Assembly (NCBI GenBank): GCA_937921825.1
Contig: CAKZVK010000002.1
Coordinates: 1-64,000 of the forward strand
Direction of reading: 5' to 3'
DNA length: 64,000 nucleotides
Source of the DNA: an uncultured Saprospiraceae bacterium
GTDB taxonomy: Bacteria > Bacteroidota > Bacteroidia > Chitinophagales > Saprospiraceae
The notes under the pieces are model-generated. The model ran no database searches, was not told the origin of the DNA, and saw only the letters and a program-made list of their open reading frames with translations. This document shows positions 9,472 to 17,640 of the stretch, piece by piece; the stretch's first letter is position 1; every line of letters begins with the position of its first letter. The position numbers were made by a program, and so were the translations under genes.

Positions 9472-9990
9472 ATGTCCATTAGCACAATACTATTTCGACT
9501 ACTAATTTTAGTCGCCCTTATTATAGGCACCACAAACAGCTTTGCTGTAAACTCTCCGCCACCAGCATCTTCAAAAAAAACTGAACTCAGAGTCAAAAAA
9601 TCGAAGAAAATAGGTATCGTAAAAAAATGGATAATCAAGCGTCTTGCTAAAAGGATTACAAAAAAAATCAAAGCTGCCGATCCAGAAGAGCTCAAAAAAA
9701 TTAGAGGTGGTGATTTAGGATTTATCTTTGGCCTCATCTCTTTTATACTTTTGTTTGCAGGGTTAGTTCTGCCTTGGTTATGGTTAATCGGAGGGCTTAC
9801 CCTTATCCTAGGATTTGTATTCTCAATTTTGACGCTTATCAAAACCGACGAAAACGATATCCTAGCGAGAAAACCAAGAAAAATGGCAACGGTGGGTCTA
9901 ATCCTATCAATATTGACTGTATTAATACCTCTCTTGTTTATAATTTTATGGATTCTAATTCTATTCCTAATCTTGTTTGCTTTTACATAG
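9472..9990 (+). CDS. Small membrane protein of unknown function, paralog of the gene at 7546
   Basis: The 172 aa product aligns throughout with the one at 7546: the same signal-like start (MSIS), PPPAS/PPPVS motif, basic KKWIIKRLAKRI stretch, and a C-terminal set of hydrophobic helices (about 80-105, 108-125 and 142-172) around a basic loop. The DNA has diverged considerably, so the duplication is not recent. Function unknown. A 186-codon antisense open frame covers the gene and is treated as a shadow. Confidence 0.75.
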   Translation: MSISTILFRLLILVALIIGTTNSFAVNSPPPASSKKTELRVKKSKKIGIVKKWIIKRLAKRITKKIKAADPEELKKIRGGDLGFIFGLISFILLFAGLVLPWLWLIGGLTLILGFVFSILTLIKTDENDILARKPRKMATVGLILSILTVLIPLLFIILWILILFLILFAFT

Positions 9991-10119
9991 CCATCGTATC
10001 TCATAAAAAGATAAGCCGCAATACTATAAAAGTCTAATAGAATTAATTCCCCTCCCTTCGCTGAGAGAACTGCGTTTTCTTTTTAATCTTGCACTTGTAA
10101 AAACTGCAGTGCTGAACTC

Positions 10120-11436
10120 ATGACGATCAATAAAGAGATATTCCGAATTGCTCTTCCTAATATTATTGCTAATATCTCTATTCCACTCCTTGGGATCGTA
10201 GATACAGCATTAATGGGTCGGATGGAGGACCCTGCTTACATAGGAGCCATCGCTCTTGGTGGCATCATTTTTAATCTGCTCTACTGGGGCTTCGGATTTC
10301 TTAGGCCAGGAACTACTGGTCTTACTGCTCAGGCATATGGAAAGGAAGATGAAGGAGAATGCTACAGATTACTTTTCAGATCTGCAAGTATTGGATTTGC
10401 TTTAGGCTTACTCATATTGATTTTTCACAAACCTCTAGGGGCACTTTGCTTCGGAATTCTTAGCGGCTCTGCTCCAGTAGAAAATCTGGCTGCAGAATAC
10501 TTTTCCATTAGAGTACTGGCGGCACCTGCAGTGATATGTGTCTTTGCATTACGCGGATGGTTTTTTGGTATGCAGGATGCAATTTCTCCTATGCTCCTTA
10601 CCATCAGTTCTAACGTGCTGAATATTATTATCAGTTGGTACTTAGTCATTGTCAAAGGACTCGGTGTATCAGGTGTGGCCTACGGAACCTTCGCCGCTCA
10701 GTGGATTACATTCCTAATTGCAGTGGCTATTATCGTGGCGAAGCATCGGCAAAAGGTCATGCACTATTTTGACAAAGCAATCTTCAGGGCTAAGGAACTC
10801 GCTAGATTTCTTAGTGTGAATAGAGACATGTTTATCCGTAACATAGGGATGATACTTGTCTTCAGTTTCTTTACAGATTATTCTTCTCAGGTTAGCGATA
10901 GTTATCTCGCCATAAATCAGATGATGTTACAACTGTTTTACTTTATGTCCTATGCGGTAGATGGCTTTGCTTATGCTTCAGAAAGTCTGGTGGGTAAGTA
11001 TCTCGGAGCTCAATCTTTGGAGAGTATAAAAAAGGTTGTCCGCAAGTGTCTCATTTACGGATTGGCTTTTGCGGGAATTTTTGCAGTGGGCTTCATTACT
11101 TCCGGCACAAGTCTATTAAAGTTGATGACCACTAATCTAGAACTTATAGCCGAAGCGGAACTGTTCATGCCTTTGCTATCCTTGGTTTCTCTATCTGGGG
11201 CCTTAGCCTTTATCTGGGATGGCATCTTCAGTGGCGCCACAGCTGTGAAAGAATTACGGGATAGTATGGTTGTCTCAGTCTTTACTTTCTTCATCGTCTT
11301 TTACCTGACGCGAACGGTTATGCCACAAGCGAGTATCTGGATAGCAATGATCGCATTTATGCTGGCTCGATCACTATTTCAAATTTTGCTCTATAAAACG
11401 AGGATACTTCCCAGTTGGAAAGAGACCATTTTATAG
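10120..11436 (+). CDS. MATE-family efflux transporter
   Basis: A 438 aa inner-membrane antiporter with about 12 hydrophobic helices in two related halves. The N-terminus (EIFRIALPNIIANISIPLLGIVDTALMGR) is characteristic of the DinF-like branch of the multidrug and toxic compound extrusion family, which exchanges cations or metabolites for Na+ or H+. The length is normal. The substrate cannot be read from the sequence. It stands alone; a TAATCTTG box at 10084-10091 is a possible -7 element. Confidence 0.9.
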   Translation: MTINKEIFRIALPNIIANISIPLLGIVDTALMGRMEDPAYIGAIALGGIIFNLLYWGFGFLRPGTTGLTAQAYGKEDEGECYRLLFRSASIGFALGLLILIFHKPLGALCFGILSGSAPVENLAAEYFSIRVLAAPAVICVFALRGWFFGMQDAISPMLLTISSNVLNIIISWYLVIVKGLGVSGVAYGTFAAQWITFLIAVAIIVAKHRQKVMHYFDKAIFRAKELARFLSVNRDMFIRNIGMILVFSFFTDYSSQVSDSYLAINQMMLQLFYFMSYAVDGFAYASESLVGKYLGAQSLESIKKVVRKCLIYGLAFAGIFAVGFITSGTSLLKLMTTNLELIAEAELFMPLLSLVSLSGALAFIWDGIFSGATAVKELRDSMVVSVFTFFIVFYLTRTVMPQASIWIAMIAFMLARSLFQILLYKTRILPSWKETIL

Positions 11437-11635
11437 CTCTGTATAAAACCAATTTTATCATATTACTGTTCTCAACTTTAGGTGCTGGCATGGGAGGTAT
11501 GTATCCTTTTTCCCAAGCGGTACCGAAATATTAAAATTTCTTGTTATGTAGTCCGCTGATTCTCAAACTATAATCTCAAGATATAAGGTATAATATTTGA
11601 CTTATAAACTCTGAGAAACAAACACGGATAAGATT

Positions 11636-12139
11636 ATGACTTTAGGACAGTTTATAGAGCACATGGGTAACAATGCTTTCTACCCGCTCTTCTATTTCTT
11701 CATATTACCAGTAGCAGCTTTATTGGCCAACTTTATGGCGAAAGGTGAGGGACATTTAAGTCCCTGGTGCATATTCTATTCCGTATTAATTTATCTCTCT
11801 GTCATACCAGGGATCTTCTCGATCTTACTGAACCTCTATCATGTCTTCTTTGAGAAGCGTAGCATTTATGACATGAATATGATGGTAGATGTACTGCCAT
11901 TGGTAAGCATGCTGCTCACTTTATTCTTGATCAAAAAGAATGTGGACTTCAAGGACATACCAGGATTTGGAAAACTGACTGGCTTTGTAGGTACTATCGC
12001 AGGGCTGATGTTAATCTTCTTTGTTCTAGATAAGATGCACCTTATTGTATTCTCTTACTTGCCTATTCAGTGGTTGGCATTGACATTAGTGATCGCCTTC
12101 TTTGTCATTAGATTTATGACTAAGAAGGTATTTACTTAG
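11636..12139 (+). CDS. Small polytopic membrane protein of unknown function
   Basis: A 167 aa protein, mostly hydrophobic, with about five helices separated by short loops. It shows no signal peptide cleavage site and no catalytic residues. The start at 11636 precedes the first helix. A 199-bp stretch without coding potential separates it from the MATE gene, and the next gene begins 88 bp downstream. Function unknown. Confidence 0.7.
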   Translation: MTLGQFIEHMGNNAFYPLFYFFILPVAALLANFMAKGEGHLSPWCIFYSVLIYLSVIPGIFSILLNLYHVFFEKRSIYDMNMMVDVLPLVSMLLTLFLIKKNVDFKDIPGFGKLTGFVGTIAGLMLIFFVLDKMHLIVFSYLPIQWLALTLVIAFFVIRFMTKKVFT

Positions 12140-12227
12140 GACATTTTCGATTCCCTTGTCTACTGTTTATTGAGGAATAATACGTTTCATCTATCTTAAA
12201 CATATTAGTTCATCAGCAATATCCATT

Positions 12228-12848
12228 ATGGCCATTAATAACAGCTTATTAATTGCACTTGTCTATCTCCTATTAGTATTCAATTTGGCAGGTCAGTCTA
12301 CCCTACCAGAACAGAATACAACCGGTAAAAATCTAAACTCGAAAAGCTATTCTGCAGAAATAAGCATAGACCCTTTACTGCTACTGTTCAAAGATATAGA
12401 TATAGCTGTAGAAGTATACGTTAAGCCCAATGTGAGCTTCGAAATTATGTATTCGTATATCACGAAGAACTTATCTCCCTTTGATCTTTTTTCTAATCCC
12501 GTAACCTATCATACAGCTGGCTCAGGGATAGAATTCTATCTCAAGTATTATCTTGTGTCCGATCATAATTACGATAAAATATACCTCAGTCCATATTTCA
12601 GATATAGAAATATAGCAGGAGCTACCAGCAATAATTACATAAGCTTACGGAACAAGAGATTCGCTTTTGGACTAGCTGGAGGTTATAAATTTATGCTTAA
12701 TGAAAGGTTGAGCTTGGAGCTTATGCTCGGTCTTGGTTATGCATCGTTCAATAAATTTACGTACTCTAGAGTATTAAATAGAGATCCTGATTTTGGTTTT
12801 ACAAATATCGATGTGATTTTCAGAGTACCCCTGTCGTATCGCTTCTAG
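12228..12848 (+). CDS. Outer-membrane beta-barrel protein (small, DUF3575-like)
   Basis: A 206 aa protein with a signal peptide (residues 1-22, ending LAGQS) and a mature region of alternating amphipathic strands that ends with an aromatic C-terminal residue (VPLSYRF), typical of an 8-10 stranded outer-membrane barrel. Gly/aromatic patterns such as FAFGLAGGYKFML and LGLGYASF fit OmpW/DUF3575-like proteins. No ligand is implied. It appears to be a single-gene unit. Confidence 0.75.
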   Translation: MAINNSLLIALVYLLLVFNLAGQSTLPEQNTTGKNLNSKSYSAEISIDPLLLLFKDIDIAVEVYVKPNVSFEIMYSYITKNLSPFDLFSNPVTYHTAGSGIEFYLKYYLVSDHNYDKIYLSPYFRYRNIAGATSNNYISLRNKRFAFGLAGGYKFMLNERLSLELMLGLGYASFNKFTYSRVLNRDPDFGFTNIDVIFRVPLSYRF

Positions 12849-12920
12849 TCTTCTTACAATAGCTAAAAGACAATCACCGAGAATTTCCTGTTTTCAGAAA
12901 CTCGATGACTATTAATAAGG

Positions 12921-12928
12921 TATCTTTG
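12921..12928 (+). promoter_or_regulatory. Putative -7 box for the SDR gene
   Basis: TATCTTTG matches TAnnTTTG and lies only 4 bp before the ATG at 12933, so the mRNA could be nearly leaderless. No clear -33 element. Confidence 0.4.
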
Positions 12929-12932
12929 CCTT

Positions 12933-14480
12933 ATGAAGCCAGAGGAATCGGAGAAGAGACCGAGTCAAGAAGACATAGACAAATGTATCAGCATACTCAA
13001 GCAGTTGAATGCGGACTCTACCCCACTTGCAGAACTCAGTCAGGAAAAGCGCAAGGCCCTATTATTTAATGCGGGTATGCTCTCTCGGCCAGAAAGACAC
13101 GAGCGCCAAAAAAGAAGAAAAGATCATAGAGCTGTACTGAAACGAAAACAATTCGAGAGGGATAAGCATGCACGAAAAGAAACAGGTATTAGAAGTGCCC
13201 GTGATGCTTCTGTCTTTGTCGCCCCAAAACTACTCACTGCCGCAAGTCTAGAAGAAAAAGAAGAACGCATACTTAGTTCTCCGCAGAGCTGTTATGTCTG
13301 CAAAGAACGTTATGATAGACTCCACCACTTTTATGATTCTATGTGTCCAGAATGTGGAGATTTTAATTATGCCAAGCGCTTCCAAAATGCAGATTGCACA
13401 GGACAGGTAGCCGTAATTACAGGGTCTAGATTAAAGATCGGTTACCATATTACCTTGATGCTTTTACGAGCGGGTGCAACAGTCGTGGCCACGACGAGAT
13501 TCCCAGTTGACTCCGCTACTAGATATGCACAGGAAGATGATTTTAATGAATGGGGTCATCGACTCAAAATACATGGTCTCGATCTACGACACATTCCTAG
13601 TGTAGAAATTTTCTGCAACTATATAGAGCAACACTACGACCGACTAGACATTCTCATCAACAATGCCGCTCAAACCGTACGAAGACCTTCAGGCTTCTAT
13701 AAGCACCTCATGGCGAAAGAAGAACTACCCTATGAGGTCTTACCGCCCAGAGCACAAGAACTCCTAGAAAATCATCAAGCTTGTATCTCTGCCCTAAATG
13801 AGTACAGCGATAGTACCAAGCAGCAACAAAAGAATCTTCCAGTCTCCTGGCATCAGCCAGAACCAGGTATTGGTATTCGTGCATCTGCAAAGTTATCTCA
13901 GATTCCATACAGCTTCGATAATTCTCTGCCCACCAAAGAAGTCTTCCCCGAAGGCCAACTCGATGCGGATCTCCAACAAGTAGATCTCAGAAAAACTAAC
14001 AGCTGGCGTCTGCGACTAGGAGAGATAGAAACTCCAGAGATGATAGAAGTACAACTGGTCAATGCCGTTGCCCCCTTCGTGCTCTGCAATCGACTCTCTA
14101 ACCTCATGCGCAAAGAAAATACAGGCAAGAAACATATCATCAATGTCTCTGCCATGGAGGGCAAATTTCACCGCTTCCATAAAGAAGACCGCCATCCGCA
14201 TACCAACATGGCTAAAGCTGCCCTCAATATGATGACGCATACCTCCGCTCTAGATTTCGCTAAGTCTGGCATCTATATGAATGCCGTAGATACAGGCTGG
14301 GTCACAGATGAAGACCCTGCAGAGCTATCCAAACGAAAAGAAGAAATTCACGACTTCCAACCGCCACTAGATATTGTGGATGGTGCGGCACGTGTCCTAG
14401 ATCCGTTATTCGATGGCATCAATACAGGGAAGCACTGGTGTGGAAAGTTCTTGAAGGATTATCGGCCTATTGATTGGTAG
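12933..14480 (+). CDS. Zinc-ribbon/SDR fusion protein, catalytic Tyr apparently absent
   Basis: A 515 aa protein. Residues 50-85 are very basic. A zinc-ribbon-like knuckle follows (Cys120/Cys123 and Cys138/Cys141), then a short-chain dehydrogenase Rossmann domain from about residue 157 ([12 protein letters not shown] for nucleotide binding, DILINNAAQ for the NNA motif). The SDR domain carries a long insertion (about 245-370). The catalytic Ser is present in INVSAMEG, but the YxxxK motif reads TNMAK, with Thr where Tyr is normal. The glycine motif also lacks its middle Gly. The fold is clear; catalysis as a normal oxidoreductase is doubtful. It lies next to toxin-antitoxin genes. Confidence 0.8.
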   Translation: MKPEESEKRPSQEDIDKCISILKQLNADSTPLAELSQEKRKALLFNAGMLSRPERHERQKRRKDHRAVLKRKQFERDKHARKETGIRSARDASVFVAPKLLTAASLEEKEERILSSPQSCYVCKERYDRLHHFYDSMCPECGDFNYAKRFQNADCTGQVAVITGSRLKIGYHITLMLLRAGATVVATTRFPVDSATRYAQEDDFNEWGHRLKIHGLDLRHIPSVEIFCNYIEQHYDRLDILINNAAQTVRRPSGFYKHLMAKEELPYEVLPPRAQELLENHQACISALNEYSDSTKQQQKNLPVSWHQPEPGIGIRASAKLSQIPYSFDNSLPTKEVFPEGQLDADLQQVDLRKTNSWRLRLGEIETPEMIEVQLVNAVAPFVLCNRLSNLMRKENTGKKHIINVSAMEGKFHRFHKEDRHPHTNMAKAALNMMTHTSALDFAKSGIYMNAVDTGWVTDEDPAELSKRKEEIHDFQPPLDIVDGAARVLDPLFDGINTGKHWCGKFLKDYRPIDW

Positions 14481-14524
14481 GTATATAATTAAGTTATGCA
14501 GAATCAGGGCTCATAAACCCAGAT

Positions 14525-14556
14525 GTTTCATATATTGAAACTTTCTTGTATCTTTG
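14525..14556 (+). promoter_or_regulatory. higBA promoter with inverted-repeat operator
   Basis: A perfect inverted repeat GTTTCA-N5-TGAAAC (14525-14541) sits over a TTTC that is 19 bp from a TATCTTTG -7 box (14549-14556). The toxin ATG follows 4 bp later. This is the expected place for autorepression by the HigA protein. Confidence 0.55.
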
Positions 14557-14560
14557 AAAT

Positions 14561-14893
14561 ATGAAGATAAGATTGGTCAAAAAGAAAACAATCGCTAAAT
14601 ACCAAAATGCAGATGCATCAAGTAGAAGCTCATTTGACCAGTGGATAGACAAACTTAAAAGTGCTGATTGGGAAACAGCCAATGATATTAAAGAAACTTA
14701 TGGTTCTGCAGACCTAATAGGAAAAAGCTCCAAAAGAGTTGTCTTTAACATAGGAGGAAATAATTACAGGATGATTTGTAAATACCATTTTGGTGAATCA
14801 TACGTACATCTATTCATAAATTGGATCGGAACTCATTCAGAATACAACAATGTTTGTAAAGACGAATTACAATACACAATAAATGTTTACTAA
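14561..14893 (+). CDS. higB: HigB-family toxin (mRNA interferase)
   Basis: A 110 aa type II toxin of the HigB family, which cleaves mRNA, often on the ribosome. Visible family marks are the N-terminal basic strand, a W-rich helix (DWETANDIKETYGSADLIG), the central strand pair VVFNIGGNNYRMICKYHF, and FINWIGTHSEYN near the C-terminus. As is usual for HigBA, the toxin comes first and its stop codon overlaps the antitoxin's start (TAATG). The region looks richer in A+T than its neighbours, in keeping with horizontal acquisition. Confidence 0.88.
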   Translation: MKIRLVKKKTIAKYQNADASSRSSFDQWIDKLKSADWETANDIKETYGSADLIGKSSKRVVFNIGGNNYRMICKYHFGESYVHLFINWIGTHSEYNNVCKDELQYTINVY

Positions 14894-15339
14894 TGGATAA
14901 AGTAATGAAATACAAAATCATCAAGACAGAACACCAATATGACAAATATTGTAAAGTACTTGAAGACCTCGTCTTTAAGAACCGTAAGAAAGATAAAGAT
15001 GAAATAGAACTTTTAACATTGTTAATTGAGAAGTATGATGATGAAAACTATCCAACTCCACAACTTGATCCAATAGAACTCTTGAAATCACTTATGGACG
15101 AGCATAAAATGAAGGCTAAAGATTTAGTTGAGATTTTAAATTTGTCTAAAGGAACAGTATCAAAAATTCTCAATTATCAAACAGGACTTTCTAAAGAAAC
15201 TATCAGAAAACTTTCAGAAAGATTCAAGCTCAATCAAGAAGCTTTCAACAGACCATACAGGCTAAAGGACCCGATAAATAGAAAGTATAAAAATGCTGCT
15301 CTGATGAATACACAAAAGAAAATAGGAGCAGCAGTGTGA
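14893..15339 (+). CDS. higA: HigA-family antitoxin with HTH_XRE domain
   Basis: A 148 aa antitoxin paired with the HigB toxin. The N-terminal 60 residues form a charged helical segment that probably wraps the toxin. An XRE-type helix-turn-helix follows (about 68-125: HKMKAKDLVEILNLSKGTVSKILNY is its core), which binds the operator at 14525-14541. The start overlaps the toxin stop by one base; ATG at 14908 is an alternative. The last 20 residues are basic. Confidence 0.88.
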   Translation: MDKVMKYKIIKTEHQYDKYCKVLEDLVFKNRKKDKDEIELLTLLIEKYDDENYPTPQLDPIELLKSLMDEHKMKAKDLVEILNLSKGTVSKILNYQTGLSKETIRKLSERFKLNQEAFNRPYRLKDPINRKYKNAALMNTQKKIGAAV

Positions 15340-15502
15340 ATGATGACTCTGCATAACAAGCTTTAACCACATCATAGGCCATCGCCTACGCTGGGTACAG
15401 CTGATCCGATAGATGTAGTAAGGGCAGAAAAACCCAAAGTTTTTAAAAAGAAGAAAGCAATACTTAGATTCTAAGCGCTTGCGTAATAATAATAAATAAT
15501 TG

Positions 15503-15543
15503 ATATTTGGAAATATATTTCTAAACCAAATATTTCCAAATAT
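15503..15543. promoter_or_regulatory. Perfect 14-bp inverted repeat overlapping the start of the XRE-MntA gene
   Basis: ATATTTGGAAATAT (15503-15516) and its exact reverse complement ATATTTCCAAATAT (15530-15543) are separated by 13 bp. Each arm is itself a dyad (ATATTT-NN-AAATAT). The right arm includes the first two bases of the ATG at 15542. It is the probable operator for the XRE domain encoded by the same gene. Confidence 0.75.
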
Positions 15544-16147
15544 GAAGTCCGAATCCTTTGGTGAGTACATTCGTAGATTGAGGCAAAAGAACAACCTGTC
15601 CCTTAGAATAGTAGGTTCTGAAATTAATATTGATCAGTCAACTCTATCAAAAATTGAGAGGAATGAAAAACTTGCCCCTCAGTACATAATCAAACCACTT
15701 TCAAAACTTTATAATGAAGAATACAGAATATTTCAAACGAGATATTTGAGCGAAAAAATATATCAAGAAATAAAGGAATTTGATTACGCTTTTGAAGCAA
15801 TTGAAATCACGAAGAAAAGGTTAAGATATGAGAAGAAGGGCACAAGGCTAAATAACAAAAGGACTCAATTAATAGAAAAGCTAAAATCATACTTGGAAAA
15901 TAGTCCAATCCAAAAAGCTTGGTTGTTCGGTTCATTCGCAAGAGACGAAGCAAAATTTGACAGCGATATTGATCTACTCATTCAATTGAAGAAATCAGCT
16001 AAAATTGATTTGCTCGATTATATCGGAATAGGATATGAACTTGAAGATCTTTTAGAAAGGAATGTGGATGTCGTACAACATGGTACTTTGAGTAATAACA
16101 TTGAAGAAATTGTAAACAATGAAAAAGTACTCATCTATGAAAAATAA
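15542..16147 (+). CDS. mntA: XRE-fused MntA-type nucleotidyltransferase antitoxin
   Basis: Two domains in 201 aa: an XRE helix-turn-helix (about 7-62) and, after a helical linker, a minimal nucleotidyltransferase (about 105-201) with the full GSX10DXD signature (Gly130-Ser131, Asp142, Asp144). MntA proteins neutralise HepT toxins by adding AMP groups to a Tyr near the toxin active site; stand-alone MNT domains are the common form, so the HTH fusion adds self-regulation. ATG 15542 is chosen because it begins the HTH and coincides with the operator; a longer frame from 15500 would translate through the operator. The reading frame overlaps hepT. Confidence 0.87.
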   Translation: MKSESFGEYIRRLRQKNNLSLRIVGSEINIDQSTLSKIERNEKLAPQYIIKPLSKLYNEEYRIFQTRYLSEKIYQEIKEFDYAFEAIEITKKRLRYEKKGTRLNNKRTQLIEKLKSYLENSPIQKAWLFGSFARDEAKFDSDIDLLIQLKKSAKIDLLDYIGIGYELEDLLERNVDVVQHGTLSNNIEEIVNNEKVLIYEK

Positions 16148-16487
16148 AGAGGACAGAGAACGATTACAGCATATAAAAAATGCCATAGAGAAAATTGACA
16201 GGTATACTAAGGATGTAGATTTTGATGGATTTGAAAAAAACGAGATGATTCAAGATGCTGTATTCAAAAATCTTGAGATTATTGGAGAAGCCGCATACAA
16301 AATATCAGATGAAACTAAAGAAAAAAATGATAGTATCGAATGGAGAAAAATAGAAGGGCTTAGGCACAAACTAGTGCATGATTATTATAAAATAGATCTG
16401 GCAATTGTCTGGAAAACAAAAAGTAAAAGCTTGTCTAAATTAAAAGTTGACATTAATGAAATATTAGAAGACAAGCCAGGCCAATAA
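16137..16487 (+). CDS. hepT: HepT-like HEPN ribonuclease toxin (DUF86)
   Basis: A 116 aa all-helical HEPN toxin. The signature RX4HXY motif is intact (Arg76, His81, Tyr83 in RHKLVHDYY), which forms the RNase active site and carries the Tyr modified by MntA. The helix containing FKNLEIIGEAAYKIS is also typical of DUF86. Translation overlaps the end of the mntA frame (TAA 16145-16147); ATG 16119 is an upstream alternative with a longer overlap. Together with mntA it forms a second toxin-antitoxin module just downstream of higBA. Confidence 0.87.
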   Translation: MKNKEDRERLQHIKNAIEKIDRYTKDVDFDGFEKNEMIQDAVFKNLEIIGEAAYKISDETKEKNDSIEWRKIEGLRHKLVHDYYKIDLAIVWKTKSKSLSKLKVDINEILEDKPGQ

Positions 16488-16576
16488 AGCACTACATCTA
16501 ACACATGAATGATCAGGGAATCACTCCTTCGTCACAACTCCCTATATCCTCATTCCGTTTTAACTTGCAGACCTAA

Positions 16577-16840
16577 ATGAAAGAAAAAAAACCTCAACTG
16601 TCTTCACAACCCAACAATCCTCTCCACGGTGTCAAGCTCGCCGACATCCTAGAATATCTTGTCGAAGAATGGGGATGGAAAGAAATGGGTCGCATCATAA
16701 ACATACGATGCTTTAAAAATGATCCTTCCATAAAGTCTAGCCTGAAGTTTCTAAGGCGTACCGAATGGGCACGAGAAGAAGTCGAGGAATTTTATCTCTA
16801 TACTTTGGAAAAGAAAGCGGAATCAAAAAAGGATGACTAA
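16577..16840 (+). CDS. VF530-family (DUF2132) small DNA-binding-like protein
   Basis: An 87 aa protein matching the VF530/DUF2132 family: [12 protein letters not shown] at the start, a [12 protein letters not shown] stretch, and the diagnostic [23 protein letters not shown]. Members adopt a compact helical fold and are thought to bind DNA; the role is not established. It is one gene away from the toxin-antitoxin pairs and on the same strand, but 89 bp downstream of hepT. Confidence 0.9.
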   Translation: MKEKKPQLSSQPNNPLHGVKLADILEYLVEEWGWKEMGRIINIRCFKNDPSIKSSLKFLRRTEWAREEVEEFYLYTLEKKAESKKDD

Positions 16841-16894
16841 ATGGTCTAATACGACAGAAGTGGTTGCTCTGTCTAATCGAGTAATTCAAAATAA

Positions 16895-17530
16895 CTACAC
16901 CAAAAAAGGATTACTCCTTCTTTCCTCTCCTATGGTCGTCGTAGGTCCATGTCCGTTATAGACGATGACATCATCTCCAAGTGGATACAGCTTATCTTTG
17001 ATACTAGCTATCAAAGTGTCGAAATTACCACCCGGTAGATCTGTCCTCCCGATGCTCCCTTTGAATAAGACATCACCAGCAATCAATTGCTTCGTCTCTC
17101 TATGGAAAAATGAAATACTAGCAGGAGAATGTCCCGGGGTAAAGTAGACTTCTAACTTAGTATGGCCAAAGCTGAGGTATTCGCCCTCATCAAGATACTC
17201 AGAGATATCAGGACTTTTCTCATATGGTGTACCATACATCATTGCGATAGAGACCATATTATCTAGAACCACTTGTTCGCCCTTATGAGCGACTAGCGGA
17301 AGATTCCATTTCTCTGAGACAAACTTATTACCGAGCACATGATCTATATGGCAGTGGGTATTGACGAGCTTCACTGGCTTGAGACCATTGCTTTCTATAA
17401 AATCAACCAAAGTCTGTCTTTCAGCTTCACTATTACAGCCAGGATCGACTATACAGCAGTCCTTACTATCATCATAAAGGACATAGGTATTCTCAGACCA
17501 AGAGCTAAAAACGAAGGCAGCAATATTCAT
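16895..17530 (-). CDS. MBL-fold metallo-hydrolase, glyoxalase II-like
   Basis: A 211 aa metallo-beta-lactamase-fold hydrolase. The metal-binding THCHIDH motif lies near residue 60, followed by the conserved His in GHSPASISF, the Asp in IAGDVLF, and a C-terminal NGHGP His. The size and GRTDLPGG segment fit the YcbL-like/glyoxalase II group, which hydrolyses thioesters such as S-lactoylglutathione. This organism likely uses bacillithiol (bshA is present), so the physiological substrate may differ. It is a single gene, divergent from the large outer-membrane protein gene at 17641. Confidence 0.9.
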   Translation of the reverse strand: MNIAAFVFSSWSENTYVLYDDSKDCCIVDPGCNSEAERQTLVDFIESNGLKPVKLVNTHCHIDHVLGNKFVSEKWNLPLVAHKGEQVVLDNMVSIAMMYGTPYEKSPDISEYLDEGEYLSFGHTKLEVYFTPGHSPASISFFHRETKQLIAGDVLFKGSIGRTDLPGGNFDTLIASIKDKLYPLGDDVIVYNGHGPTTTIGEERRSNPFLV

Positions 17531-17640
17531 ATATTATTGATTATACACAGCGAAGTTAGCTTTATACACTAAAAGCATAAAATGTCTTTGCTGCTTAATT
17601 ACATAAAGTAGTAATTATTGATAAAAAGGCTTATTTTTCA

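Noticed and set aside
9444-10004. 186-codon minus-strand open frame
   Set aside because: Antisense shadow of the membrane-protein gene at 9472; its hydrophobic runs mirror that gene's.
15340-15500. GCATAAC-like motif and GC-rich stretch resembling an integron attC site between the two toxin-antitoxin pairs
   Set aside because: No matching GTTRRRY end or imperfect palindrome of the needed form was seen within 60-150 bp, and no integrase gene is present.
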